The notes under the pieces: generated by a model | The model's input: the letters and a program-made list of their open reading frames with translations, nothing else | Database searches by the model: none | Told to the model about the DNA's origin: nothing | Position numbers and translations under genes: made by a program | Part shown: positions 27,973 to 39,553 of the stretch, piece after piece | Position numbering within the stretch: the stretch's first letter is position 1 | Layout of the letters: each line of letters begins with the position of its first letter | Assembly (NCBI RefSeq): GCF_001618685.1 | Contig: NZ_CP014342.1 | Span: 248,001 to 312,000, forward strand | Length of the DNA stretch: 64,000 nt | Reading direction: 5' to 3' | Source: Geobacillus subterraneus | GTDB lineage: Bacteria > Bacillota > Bacilli > Bacillales > Anoxybacillaceae

Positions 27973-29064
27973 CTACGACATCGGCACTTGCGGGATGATT
28001 TTCCCTTCAATGCGTTCAAAAATGTCTTCCAGGCTGGGCCCGGTGATCGTCAACCCATGGTTTTTCAAGCCGATGACCGCCCGCGAAGGCTGTTCTGACT
28101 CCCGCACAAGTCTAGCGACGGTTTGGGCGAGCTCAATCGTTCCGCACGGGTAGTTGATTTCCGTCGCTTTCACCCCGTCCATCCAGGCGTGAATGTGGAC
28201 GATGGCCCCGACTTCCGGGTGTTCGCGGTAAATCATCCAATGTTCGATCGCATCGACCGATGCCCGTTTTGGCGTGATATTGGGCGGGACGCTCACTCTC
28301 ATGGCGTTTTTCTTATCGTCATATCCGCGGATTAAGAGAAAGTCTTGTCCCACTTTCTTCATATCCGCCTTATTAATCCCGCTTGCGCTCATCCAAAAGC
28401 TCTCGCCGTCCCGCCGGGCGCTCAAGTTGCCGTAGCTGAGGCCGCCGATCCCGTAAAGCTTTTTCAGGTGGCGCAAATCGCGAGGGGTAAGGTACTCCTC
28501 GAGCGGGAACGGGGCAGGAAGCAAATTCATGCGGTCGAGTTTTTTGCCGGCCTCGCTTAATGAGTTTGTCACGTCATCGCCGTTCCACAGTTCCTCGGGA
28601 AGGTCGTCGTAAAAATCGTTGTCGATGACGAGCCGCGAGGCGGCGAGAGGCTCCAACCGCTCGTATATGCGCCGGAAAAGCGCCTCTTCTTCCCCTTTTT
28701 GATAAGTCAGTTTGTAAAACCCTTGTTCAGGGGTGAGAAAATAAATGTCCGTCGTCCCGTCGCTGGTGTGTAAAATATAAAGTAAATGGTTGGCCAACGA
28801 GCGAATCAAATACGGGTAAGCGGACCGATGAACGTCGTCCGGCGTTTCCTTCGCCTCCATCACGGAGACGACGAACGTTGCCTGCGCCTTTCTCCGGTAA
28901 GGGCGAGGCCGTTCGGGGTCGATGAAATGAAACACGACTTTAACGAAGTCTTCGGGGATGCAAGCGTACGTATAGCCGTTGGCGATAAATGTTTCCTTCA
29001 TTCCGTCCGCAAGCCAATGAAGGAAAGGAGTTGGCTTCTCTCCGCTGATCGTAAATGTCTTCAT
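27973..29064 (-). CDS. Class II aldolase/adducin domain protein
   Basis: 363 residues. The class II aldolase fold lies in about residues 185-355: LSYGNLSARRDGESFWMSASG, the metal-binding VGAIVHIHAWMDG and ViGLKNHG-type loop VIGLKNHGLTITG. This fold is used by fuculose-phosphate aldolases and methylthioribulose-phosphate dehydratases. The first 180 residues are a separate domain I do not recognise. AGGAGGAAAC precedes the ATG. Neighbours give no pathway; substrate unknown. Confidence 0.75.
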   Translation of the reverse strand: MKTFTISGEKPTPFLHWLADGMKETFIANGYTYACIPEDFVKVVFHFIDPERPRPYRRKAQATFVVSVMEAKETPDDVHRSAYPYLIRSLANHLLYILHTSDGTTDIYFLTPEQGFYKLTYQKGEEEALFRRIYERLEPLAASRLVIDNDFYDDLPEELWNGDDVTNSLSEAGKKLDRMNLLPAPFPLEEYLTPRDLRHLKKLYGIGGLSYGNLSARRDGESFWMSASGINKADMKKVGQDFLLIRGYDDKKNAMRVSVPPNITPKRASVDAIEHWMIYREHPEVGAIVHIHAWMDGVKATEINYPCGTIELAQTVARLVRESEQPSRAVIGLKNHGLTITGPSLEDIFERIEGKIIPQVPMS

Positions 29065-29088
29065 GTTTCCTCCTCCGACGATGGCATA

Positions 29089-29343
29089 TTATGGTTCGAA
29101 CACTGCTTTGATGACCGGCCCTTTCCCTTTGTAAATCACCGTCCGCAGCGCCTCTTGATAGTTTTCCAATGGAAAGCGATGGGTGATTAACGGAGACAGA
29201 TCGACTTTCCCTTTTTGCATGAGGTTGATGGCGATTTGCAACGTTCTCCTTTTTCTTCCTTCGTATTCGTCGACTCCATAAGCAAAACTCCCTTTGACAT
29301 TCAGTTCGTTCAGCCAGACGGTGACGCTCGTGCAAGAATGCAT
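29089..29343 (-). pseudogene. Remnant of a zinc-type alcohol dehydrogenase (MDR)
   Basis: The frame encodes only a C-terminal piece of a medium-chain dehydrogenase: NELNVKGSFAYGVDEYEGRK ... LSPLITHRFPLENYQEALRT ... VIKAVFEP. The catalytic zinc and NAD-binding regions are missing, and the first dozen residues do not fit the family. There is no ribosome site. It is a truncated relic next to the aldolase-like gene. Confidence 0.75.
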
Positions 29344-29505
29344 CCGCGAACTGCGGACGACTCATTAGGCTCCGGCAATGGGGTCTTTTTTCTTTGTAAA
29401 AGCTCGTACAAACAGGCCGTTTTCGTGTAAAATATAAAAAGCGCTGTCCATTTCCCGCCTTTTTAGGTTTATTGCATGTACATAGTGGAAAAGGCAGCAG
29501 AAAAG

Positions 29506-29557
29506 TTGCGAATACTTTTCATTTGTTATAAGATTATAATGAGAATAAAATGAGAAT
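29506..29557 (+). promoter_or_regulatory. Promoter and direct repeats upstream of sufC
   Basis: TTGCGA (29506-29511), 17 bases, TAAGAT (29529-29534). Just downstream ATGAGAAT occurs twice (29539-29546 and 29550-29557), 11 bases apart, one helical turn. The repeat could be a regulator site for the suf operon; I do not recognise the regulator. Confidence 0.5.
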
Positions 29558-29620
29558 GGACGATCGCTAGGGCAAAAGCGAGCTGACATTATTTTTATGC
29601 AAAAACTGGAGGTATGCTTT

Positions 29621-30400
29621 ATGGCCGTATTAACGATTCAAAATCTCCACGTATCGGTGGAAGGGAAGGAAATTTTAAAAGGGGTTGACTTGGAAGTTAA
29701 AGGCGGGGAAATTCACGCCATTATGGGTCCGAACGGAACGGGGAAATCAACGCTGTCATCGGCCATTATGGGCCATCCGAAATATGAGGTGACGGAAGGG
29801 ACGATTACGCTCGACGGCCAGAACGTTCTCGAGATGGAGGTCGATGAGCGGGCGCGCGCCGGTTTGTTTTTGGCGATGCAATACCCGAGCGAAATCAGCG
29901 GGGTGACGAACGCCGACTTTTTGCGCGCTGCGATCAACGCCCGGCTTGGCGAGGGCAACGAAATTTCGCTCATGAAATTTATCCGCAAGCTCGATGAAAA
30001 AATGGCGTTTCTCGAAATGAACCCGGATATGGCGCACCGTTATTTGAACGAAGGGTTCTCGGGCGGGGAGAAAAAGCGGAACGAAATTTTGCAGCTGATG
30101 ATGCTTGAGCCGAAAATCGCCATTTTGGACGAAATCGACTCCGGGTTGGATATTGACGCGTTAAAGATCGTCGCCAAAGGCATTAACGAAATGCGCAGCA
30201 GCGAATTCGGCTGTTTGATCATCACCCACTACCAACGGCTGTTAAACTACATCACTCCGGACTATGTGCACGTCATGATGCAAGGGCGCATCGTGAAATC
30301 GGGCGGTCCGGAACTGGCGCAGCGGCTTGAGGCGGAAGGGTACGACTGGATTAAAAAAGAGCTCGGCATCGAAGACGAAACGGTCGGACAAGAAGCGTAA
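29621..30400 (+). CDS. sufC: Fe-S cluster assembly ATPase SufC
   Basis: 259-residue ABC-type ATPase that works with SufB and SufD in the cytosolic Fe-S scaffold. Walker A GPNGTGKST, signature FSGGEKKRNE, Walker B AILDEIDSGLD and ITHYQRLL are intact. ATG 29621 follows ACTGGAGGTATG. First gene of sufC-sufD-sufS-sufU-sufB. Confidence 0.96.
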   Translation: MAVLTIQNLHVSVEGKEILKGVDLEVKGGEIHAIMGPNGTGKSTLSSAIMGHPKYEVTEGTITLDGQNVLEMEVDERARAGLFLAMQYPSEISGVTNADFLRAAINARLGEGNEISLMKFIRKLDEKMAFLEMNPDMAHRYLNEGFSGGEKKRNEILQLMMLEPKIAILDEIDSGLDIDALKIVAKGINEMRSSEFGCLIITHYQRLLNYITPDYVHVMMQGRIVKSGGPELAQRLEAEGYDWIKKELGIEDETVGQEA

Positions 30401-30417
30401 GCGTTAGGAGGAGGACT

Positions 30418-33372
<2,955 letters not shown>

Positions 33373-33393
33373 GATGGAGGAAGGTGAACGACG

Positions 33394-34791
33394 ATGGCGA
33401 AAAAAGCACCGGAAATCGGCGAATATAAGTATGGTTTCGTCGATAAGGACGTCTCCGTCTTCCGCGCCCAGCGCGGGCTGACGCGGGAAGTCGTCGAAGA
33501 AATTTCGCGCATGAAAAACGAGCCGCAATGGATGCTCGAGTTCCGCTTAAAAGCGCTTGATATTTTCTACAGCAAGCCGATGCCGCAATGGGGCGGCGAC
33601 TTGTCGAGCTTGGATTTTGATGAAATCACATATTACGTCAAACCGGCTGAACGCTCGGGCCGTTCGTGGGACGAAGTGCCGGCGGAAATTAAAGCGACGT
33701 TTGATAAACTCGGCATTCCAGAGGCGGAGCAAAAATATTTGGCCGGCGTTTCGGCGCAATACGAGTCGGAAGTTGTCTACCATAACATGAAAGAAGATTT
33801 GGAAAAACTCGGCGTCATCTTTAAAGACACCGATTCGGCGTTGAAAGAAAACGAAGACTTGTTCCGCGAACATTTTGCCAAAGTGGTGCCGCCGACGGAC
33901 AACAAGTTCGCGGCGTTGAACTCGGCTGTTTGGTCGGGCGGTTCGTTCATTTACGTTCCGAAGGGCGTCAAAGTCGAAACGCCGCTGCAGGCGTATTTCC
34001 GCATTAACTCGGAAAACATGGGGCAGTTTGAACGGACGCTCATCATCGTCGATGAAGGGGCGCACGTCCATTACGTCGAGGGCTGTACGGCGCCGATTTA
34101 CACGACGAACTCGCTCCATAGCGCGGTCGTTGAAATCATCGTCAAAAAAGGCGCGTACTGCCGCTACACGACGATCCAAAACTGGGCGAACAACGTCTTC
34201 AACTTGGTGACGAAGCGCGCCGTTTGCGAAGAAAATGCGACGATGGAATGGATCGACGGCAACATCGGCTCGAAGCTGACGATGAAGTACCCGGCTGTCA
34301 TCTTAAAAGGCGAAGGGGCGCGCGGCTTGACGCTGTCGATCGCCATCGCCGGCAAAGGCCAGCACCAAGACGCCGGGGCGAAAATGATTCACTTGGCGCC
34401 GAATACGTCTTCGACGATCGTCTCGAAATCGATCTCGAAACAAGGCGGGAAAGTCACGTACCGCGGCATCGTTCATTTCGGCCGCAAAGCGTCCGGTTCG
34501 CGTTCAAACATCGAATGCGATACGCTCATTCTTGACAACCAATCGACATCGGATACGATTCCGTACAACGAAATTTTAAATGACAACATCTCGCTTGAAC
34601 ACGAGGCGAAAGTGTCGAAAGTGTCCGAAGAGCAGCTGTTCTACTTGATGAGCCGCGGCATTTCCGAACAGGAAGCGACGGAAATGATCGTCATGGGCTT
34701 CATCGAGCCGTTTACCCGAGAGCTGCCGATGGAATACGCCGTCGAGATGAACCGCTTGATCAAGTTTGAAATGGAAGGAAGCATTGGGTAA
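33394..34791 (+). CDS. sufB: Fe-S cluster assembly protein SufB
   Basis: 465-residue scaffold protein of the SufBC2D complex. [21 protein letters not shown]-type core, [20 protein letters not shown] and [20 protein letters not shown] are conserved. GGAGGAAGGTG precedes the ATG. Last gene of the operon. Confidence 0.96.
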   Translation: MAKKAPEIGEYKYGFVDKDVSVFRAQRGLTREVVEEISRMKNEPQWMLEFRLKALDIFYSKPMPQWGGDLSSLDFDEITYYVKPAERSGRSWDEVPAEIKATFDKLGIPEAEQKYLAGVSAQYESEVVYHNMKEDLEKLGVIFKDTDSALKENEDLFREHFAKVVPPTDNKFAALNSAVWSGGSFIYVPKGVKVETPLQAYFRINSENMGQFERTLIIVDEGAHVHYVEGCTAPIYTTNSLHSAVVEIIVKKGAYCRYTTIQNWANNVFNLVTKRAVCEENATMEWIDGNIGSKLTMKYPAVILKGEGARGLTLSIAIAGKGQHQDAGAKMIHLAPNTSSTIVSKSISKQGGKVTYRGIVHFGRKASGSRSNIECDTLILDNQSTSDTIPYNEILNDNISLEHEAKVSKVSEEQLFYLMSRGISEQEATEMIVMGFIEPFTRELPMEYAVEMNRLIKFEMEGSIG

Positions 34792-34822
34792 GCTTGATGA
34801 ATCAAGGGTGGAGCGCTCCAGC

Positions 34823-34996
34823 GTGGGCGCTTGACCCACAAAACGCCCACATGATCAACGCAGGACAAAACAAGGGAGCGGCCGCCGTCCCTTATTCTTT
34901 CCGGTGATCTCCGGAAGCGTCAAGGCCGCTCCGCAGGCCATTTCTTCCCTCATAGGAGCATGTTTTTAGGGGAGCGCTCTTTTTGGGCGCTCCCCT
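34823..34996. other. Structured sufB-lysE intergenic DNA with three hairpins
   Basis: Three inverted repeats. GTGGGCG (34823-34829) pairs with CGCCCAC (34844-34850). GGAGCGGCC (34875-34883) pairs with GGCCGCTCC (34924-34932) around an inner TTCCGG/CCGGAA hairpin. AGGGGAGCGC (34968-34977) pairs with GCGCTCCCCT (34987-34996). The last is the likely bidirectional terminator and sits 5 bases before the intron. Confidence 0.6.
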
Positions 34997-35001
34997 GTCG
35001 T

Positions 35002-36889
35002 GTGCGCCCGGCATGGGTGCAGTCTATAGGGTGAAAGTCCCGAACTGCGAAGGCAGAAGTAGCAGTTAGCTTAACGCAAGGGTGTCTGCGGCGACGCAGA
35101 ATCTGAAGGAAGCGGGCGGCAAACTTCCGGTCTGAGGAACACGAACTTCATAGGAGGCTGGGTATCATTGGGTGAGTTTGCACGACAAAACGAAGCCCTT
35201 TCTGCCGAAGGTGATACCGAGTAAATGAAGCAGATAGATGGAAGGAAAGACTGCACTCTTACCCGGGGAGGTCTGTCCGGGAAGCCAAGTGCGCTTGGCA
35301 ACCGTTGGAGCGATCCAACGCTGAACGGACAGAAGTCAGCAGAGGTCATAGTACCCGTCTAGCTTAAGATAGAAGGGGAAGGACCGAACCATGAAGGAGA
35401 ACGGCCACTAGGCGTTCATCTTCTTTGATGAAGCAGACAACCCGAAAGGGCCTGCTTGAGGGAGGAAATGGTGAAGTCCATGGGGGACCTCAAGAGGGTG
35501 GAGAAGAAGATGGCACAAATAGAACGGATCGTTCACGTAGAGAGGAAGAATCGGAATGTGGATGAAACAGGTACTGTCACGGGAGAATCTCCTGCGAGCA
35601 CTCAAACAAGTGGAAAAGAATAAAGGGTCCCATGGAACCGATGGAATGTCCGTCAAAGACCTGCGAAGACACCTCGTGGAACATTGGGACGTGATACGGC
35701 GCGCTTTGGAAGAAGGGACCTACGAACCTTGCCCGGTCCGACGGGTCGAAATCCCGAAACCGAACGGAGGAGTCAGGTTACTAGGAATCCCGACCGTGAC
35801 AGACCGGTTCATCCAACAGGCCATCGCCCAAGTGCTCACGCCGATCTTTGACCCATCCTTTTCGGAACACAGCTACGGGTTTCGTCCCGGTCGAAGAGGA
35901 CACGACGCGGTGAAAAAGGCGAAGCAGTATATTCAGGAAGGATATACATGGGTGGTAGATATCGACTTGGAAAAGTTCTTTGATCGAGTCAACCATGACA
36001 AACTGATGGGGATATTAGCGAAACGAATTCCAGACAAAATCCTCCTAAAGTTGATACGGAAGTATCTACAGGCAGGGGTCATGATCAACGGGGTGGTCAT
36101 GGAAACACAAGAGGGGACTCCACAAGGAGGGCCGCTCAGTCCACTTTTGTCCAACATTCTCTTGGATGAGCTGGACAAAGAATTGGAAAAACGAGGGCAC
36201 AAATTTGTACGGTATGCGGATGACTGCAATATCTACGTAAGGACGAAGAAGGCCGGGGAACGGGTGATGAAATCGATCACGGCATTCATTGAAAAGAAAC
36301 TCCGGCTGAAAGTCAATGAAACCAAATCGGCAGTGGATCGACCGTGGAGGAGAAAATTCCTCGGTTTTAGCTTCACCCCAAATAAGGAGCCAAAAATCCG
36401 GATCGCAAAGGAAAGTATTCGGCGCATGAAGCAAAGGATACGCACCATGACGAGTCGATCGAAACCGATTCCCATGCCCGAGCGAATCGAACAGCTCAAC
36501 CAGTACATTCTGGGATGGTGTGGATACTTCTCGTTAGCAGAGACTCCAAGTGTGTTCAAAGAACTAGATGGATGGATTCGACGAAGGCTGCGCATGTGCC
36601 AATGGAAAGAGTGGAAACTTCCGAGAACCAGAGTCCGAAAACTGCAAAGTTTAGGAGTGCCCAAGCGGAAAGCATATGAATGGGGAAACACTCGGAAGAA
36701 ATATTGGAGAGTGGCCGCTAGTCCCATCTTGCATAAAGCCCTTGGCAACTCCTATTGGGAGAGCCAAGGGCTGAAGAGTCTTTATCAACGATATGAATCT
36801 CTGCGTCAGACTTAATGGAACCGCCGTATACCGAACGGTACGTACGGTGGTGTGAGAGGACGAGGGTTAGTCACCCTCTCCTACTCGAT
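35002..36889 (+). mobile_element. Group IIC intron with encoded reverse transcriptase
   Basis: The 5' end GTGCGCCCGGCATGGGTGC, the domain I core that follows and the 3' domain V (about 36819-36853, AACCGCCGT ... ACGGTGGT) closely resemble the Oceanobacillus iheyensis group IIC intron as I recall it. It ends CTACTCGAT (36881-36889). Length about 1.89 kb. The reverse transcriptase gene sits in domain IV. Insertion just past a terminator-type hairpin is the known target habit of class C introns. Ends may be off by two bases (alternative start 35000). Confidence 0.9.
35556..36815 (+). CDS. Group II intron reverse transcriptase/maturase
   Basis: 419 residues, close in length and sequence pattern to the Geobacillus GsI-IIC enzyme. 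RT motifs: VRLLGIPTVTDRFIQQAI, FGFRPGR-type YGFRPGRRGHDAV, DIDLEKFFDRVNHD, GTPQGGPLSPLLSNI and the catalytic YADDCNIY. A thumb/maturase domain follows (MPERIEQLNQYILGWCGYF). No HNH endonuclease domain, as expected for class C. It would splice the intron and copy it into new sites. GAGAGGAAG precedes ATG 35556. No frameshift seen. Confidence 0.95.
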   Translation: MWMKQVLSRENLLRALKQVEKNKGSHGTDGMSVKDLRRHLVEHWDVIRRALEEGTYEPCPVRRVEIPKPNGGVRLLGIPTVTDRFIQQAIAQVLTPIFDPSFSEHSYGFRPGRRGHDAVKKAKQYIQEGYTWVVDIDLEKFFDRVNHDKLMGILAKRIPDKILLKLIRKYLQAGVMINGVVMETQEGTPQGGPLSPLLSNILLDELDKELEKRGHKFVRYADDCNIYVRTKKAGERVMKSITAFIEKKLRLKVNETKSAVDRPWRRKFLGFSFTPNKEPKIRIAKESIRRMKQRIRTMTSRSKPIPMPERIEQLNQYILGWCGYFSLAETPSVFKELDGWIRRRLRMCQWKEWKLPRTRVRKLQSLGVPKRKAYEWGNTRKKYWRVAASPILHKALGNSYWESQGLKSLYQRYESLRQT

Positions 36890-36938
36890 TCCTTTTCCAT
36901 GCCAGGCGGCTCTGTTCAGCCGCGCCCGGTCTTCCTGT

Positions 36939-37571
36939 TTAGCTCTGGACTTTTTCAAGCGCCAATTTGATGCCGAACCCGATCATCACCGCGCCCGTGA
37001 TGCCTTCGATCCATTTCTTCGTTTTCGGCCGCTTCATGAAATCGCTGATATAATGGATGAAGGAAATGTAAAACAAAAACCATATCGCGGTCATCGCCGT
37101 ATAAGCCGCCCCCATCAGGAGAAACGGAACAAAGGAGTGCGAGCCCGGTGCTACGAATTGCGGCAAAAAGGTTAAGAAAAAGGCCGCCACTTTCGGATTT
37201 AAGAAATCGGTCAGAAACCCTTGCTTGAAGCAGGCGGTATGTTCTCCTCCTCCTCTGATGTCCGTTTCCACACTGGGGGCTTCGCCTTTTTTCATGACCC
37301 CATATAATGCCTTAACGCCTAAATACGTTAAGTACACAGCACCCACATACTTCAGGATCGAAAACAGCAAGGCCGATTGCATAATGACGGCGGAAAGCCC
37401 GAGCGACGCCGCGGCGGTGTGGAGAAACAAGGCGCAGCAAACCCCTAGTGCGGTTTTCAAGCCGCCGATCTTCCCTGCGGAAATGGTGTTTTTGGTCACC
37501 ACCGCTGTGTCGGGGCCGGGCAGCACAATCAAAAATATCGATAAGAGAAGAAACGGGTACAGATGGATCAT
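36939..37571 (-). CDS. LysE/RhtB family amino acid exporter
   Basis: 210 residues with about six membrane helices. FLIVLPGPDTAVVTKNTISAG near residue 15 carries the family GPD motif, followed by GLKTALGVCCALFLHTAAAS and FLNPKVAAFFLTFLPQF. Likely exports an amino acid or derivative. GGGAGGG precedes the ATG. Convergent with sufB; the group IIC intron separates their ends. Confidence 0.9.
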   Translation of the reverse strand: MIHLYPFLLLSIFLIVLPGPDTAVVTKNTISAGKIGGLKTALGVCCALFLHTAAASLGLSAVIMQSALLFSILKYVGAVYLTYLGVKALYGVMKKGEAPSVETDIRGGGEHTACFKQGFLTDFLNPKVAAFFLTFLPQFVAPGSHSFVPFLLMGAAYTAMTAIWFLFYISFIHYISDFMKRPKTKKWIEGITGAVMIGFGIKLALEKVQS

Positions 37572-37766
37572 TGGACAGCCCTCCCATTGTCAGAATGTTT
37601 CGATGGGTATCATTGTATCGCAATCGTTCCTCGATTGTAAATTATGGACGTTATGAATCTATGAACTGACATTGCCCTTGATGGTGCGGCGGTCATTTTT
37701 ATTTCGCGCCGCCCGCGCTTATGGTATAGTGAAGATAGCTGGAAATCGAACGAATTGGTGATCGTG

Positions 37767-38615
37767 ATGATTTACATCGGACTGACTGGTTGGGGGGATC
37801 ATGACAACCTCTATCCGCCAGGTCTTGCGGCGAAAGACAAGTTGCTGGAATACGCGGCCCATTTTCCAACGGTCGAGGTCGATTCGTATTTTTACGCCAT
37901 TCAACCGCGGACGAACGTGGAAAAATGGATTCGCGAAACGCCGCCGTCGTTTCAGTTTATCGTGAAGGCCTACCAAGGGATGACCGGGCATGAGCGCGGC
38001 CCGATTCCATATGAGAACAAGGAAGAGATGTTTGCGGCGTTTTTGGAGTCTGTGGCGCCGTTTCAAGAGGCGGGCAAGCTGGCGATGGTGCTGTTTCAGT
38101 TTCCGCCGTGGTTTGACTGCCGGCGCGAGCATGTCGCCTACTTGCGCTCGGTCAAGGCGCGGATGGGAGCGGTGCCTGTCGCCTTGGAGTTTCGTCATCA
38201 GTCGTGGTTTTCGCCCCGGTTTTACGATAAAACGCTCCGTTTTATGGAAGAGGAAGGATGGATTCACAGCATCTGCGATGAGCCGCAAGCGGGGGAAGGG
38301 TCGGTGCCGACCGTGTTGCATCCGACTGATCAGGAAAAGACGCTCATCCGCCTGCACGGGCGCAATGTGCACGGCTGGAACAAGGCGACGGCCGGAGAGA
38401 ACTGGCGGGCGGTCCGCTATTTGTACCGCTACAATGAGCGCGAGCTAAGCGAATGGGCGAATCATATCAAGGCATTAATGGGAAAGACGGCACATATTTA
38501 TGTGTTGTTTAACAACAATTCCGGCGGGGATGCCGCCGACAACGCCAAGCAGTTGATCGATTTGCTTGGCATTGAGTACAAAGGGCTTGCGCCGCGCCAG
38601 CTCGGGTTGTTTTGA
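37767..38615 (+). CDS. yunF: DUF72 protein YunF
   Basis: 282 residues, barrel-type DUF72 family. IYIGLTGWGDHDNLYP at the N terminus, FPTVEVDSYFYAIQP, FQFIVKAYQGMTGH and HIYVLFNNNSGGDAADNAKQ near the end are typical. Biochemical role unknown. ATG 37767 is chosen; in-frame TTG 37755 and GTG 37758 are alternatives because no strong ribosome site is visible. Same order as B. subtilis (yunF beside yunE). Confidence 0.8.
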   Translation: MIYIGLTGWGDHDNLYPPGLAAKDKLLEYAAHFPTVEVDSYFYAIQPRTNVEKWIRETPPSFQFIVKAYQGMTGHERGPIPYENKEEMFAAFLESVAPFQEAGKLAMVLFQFPPWFDCRREHVAYLRSVKARMGAVPVALEFRHQSWFSPRFYDKTLRFMEEEGWIHSICDEPQAGEGSVPTVLHPTDQEKTLIRLHGRNVHGWNKATAGENWRAVRYLYRYNERELSEWANHIKALMGKTAHIYVLFNNNSGGDAADNAKQLIDLLGIEYKGLAPRQLGLF

Positions 38616-38630
38616 AGAGGGGGAGGCAAG

Positions 38631-39533
38631 ATGGCTTATGCGTTGCTTCTGTTCATCGGGTTTGTCGCCGGAACGCTCGGGAGCTTGGCCGGCCTCGGCG
38701 GCGGGGTGATCATCGTGCCGGCGCTGTTATTTTTCGGCGCCCTTGGCTGGCTCGCGGCGGTGACGCCGCAAGTGGCGGTTGGCACGTCGCTTGTTGTTAT
38801 TATTTTTAATGGTTTGTCATCGACATTGTCATATATGAAAGATAAAATGGTTGATTACCGAAGCGGGCTGCTGTTTTGCCTCGGCAGTATTCCCGGGACG
38901 GTTCTCGGCGCGTGGGTGAACAATACGCTCAGCGTCGCCCATTTTTCATTGTATTTTGGGCTGTTTTTAATCGCCATGTCGCTCTTTTTGTCGTTGAGCC
39001 AAAAGAAAACGAAGCCGCGGGCATCGGAAGAGGGCGCGGCGGCAAAGGAAAACGGGCTGGAGCCGGATGCCTTCGCCCCAGAACGAAAGGAAACGGCCCA
39101 TCCGCCGTGGTGGAGGCGAAAAGTAGTGCGCACGTACACCGGACGGAACGGGGAAATGGCCGTGTACGGCTATCATCCGGTTGCGGCGGTCGCCATCGCG
39201 TTTGTCGTCGGCTTTTTCGGCGGGCTGTTTGGCATTGGCGGCGGCTCGCTCATGGTGCCGGCGATGATCGTGCTGTTTCGCTTTCCGCCCCATGTGGCGG
39301 TGGCGACGTCGATGTTGATGATTTTCCTGTCCTCCCTCATCGGTTCGCTCACCCATGTCGCGATGGGAAACGTGCAATGGCCGTTTGCCCTTGCCCTCAT
39401 TCCCGGGGTGTGGATCGGCGCGAAAACAGGGGCGTGGATCAATAAGCGGATGCCGAGCCGGACGCTTGTCGTCGTGCTGCGGCTAGTGCTTGTGCTGCTC
39501 GGGGCCCGGCTTGTATGGGAAAGTTTGGCGTAA
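38631..39533 (+). CDS. yunE: TauE/SafE family permease YunE
   Basis: 300 residues, two repeats each starting with GGxxGIGGG-like loops: GSLAGLGGGVIIVPALLFF near residue 18 and FGGLFGIGGGSLMVPAMIVL near 200. A charged cytoplasmic loop of about 60 residues separates them. The family exports sulfite, sulfoacetate or other organic anions. RBS AGAGGGGGAGGC. Its end overlaps possible upstream starts of yunD. Confidence 0.88.
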   Translation: MAYALLLFIGFVAGTLGSLAGLGGGVIIVPALLFFGALGWLAAVTPQVAVGTSLVVIIFNGLSSTLSYMKDKMVDYRSGLLFCLGSIPGTVLGAWVNNTLSVAHFSLYFGLFLIAMSLFLSLSQKKTKPRASEEGAAAKENGLEPDAFAPERKETAHPPWWRRKVVRTYTGRNGEMAVYGYHPVAAVAIAFVVGFFGGLFGIGGGSLMVPAMIVLFRFPPHVAVATSMLMIFLSSLIGSLTHVAMGNVQWPFALALIPGVWIGAKTGAWINKRMPSRTLVVVLRLVLVLLGARLVWESLA

Positions 39534-39553
39534 TGGAAGGAGGGGCGCGCGTT

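Noticed and set aside
35556-36815. Reverse transcriptase as retron or diversity-generating element
   Set aside because: Flanking RNA has group II intron domains and the protein has a maturase region; no retron msr/msd and no variable repeat.
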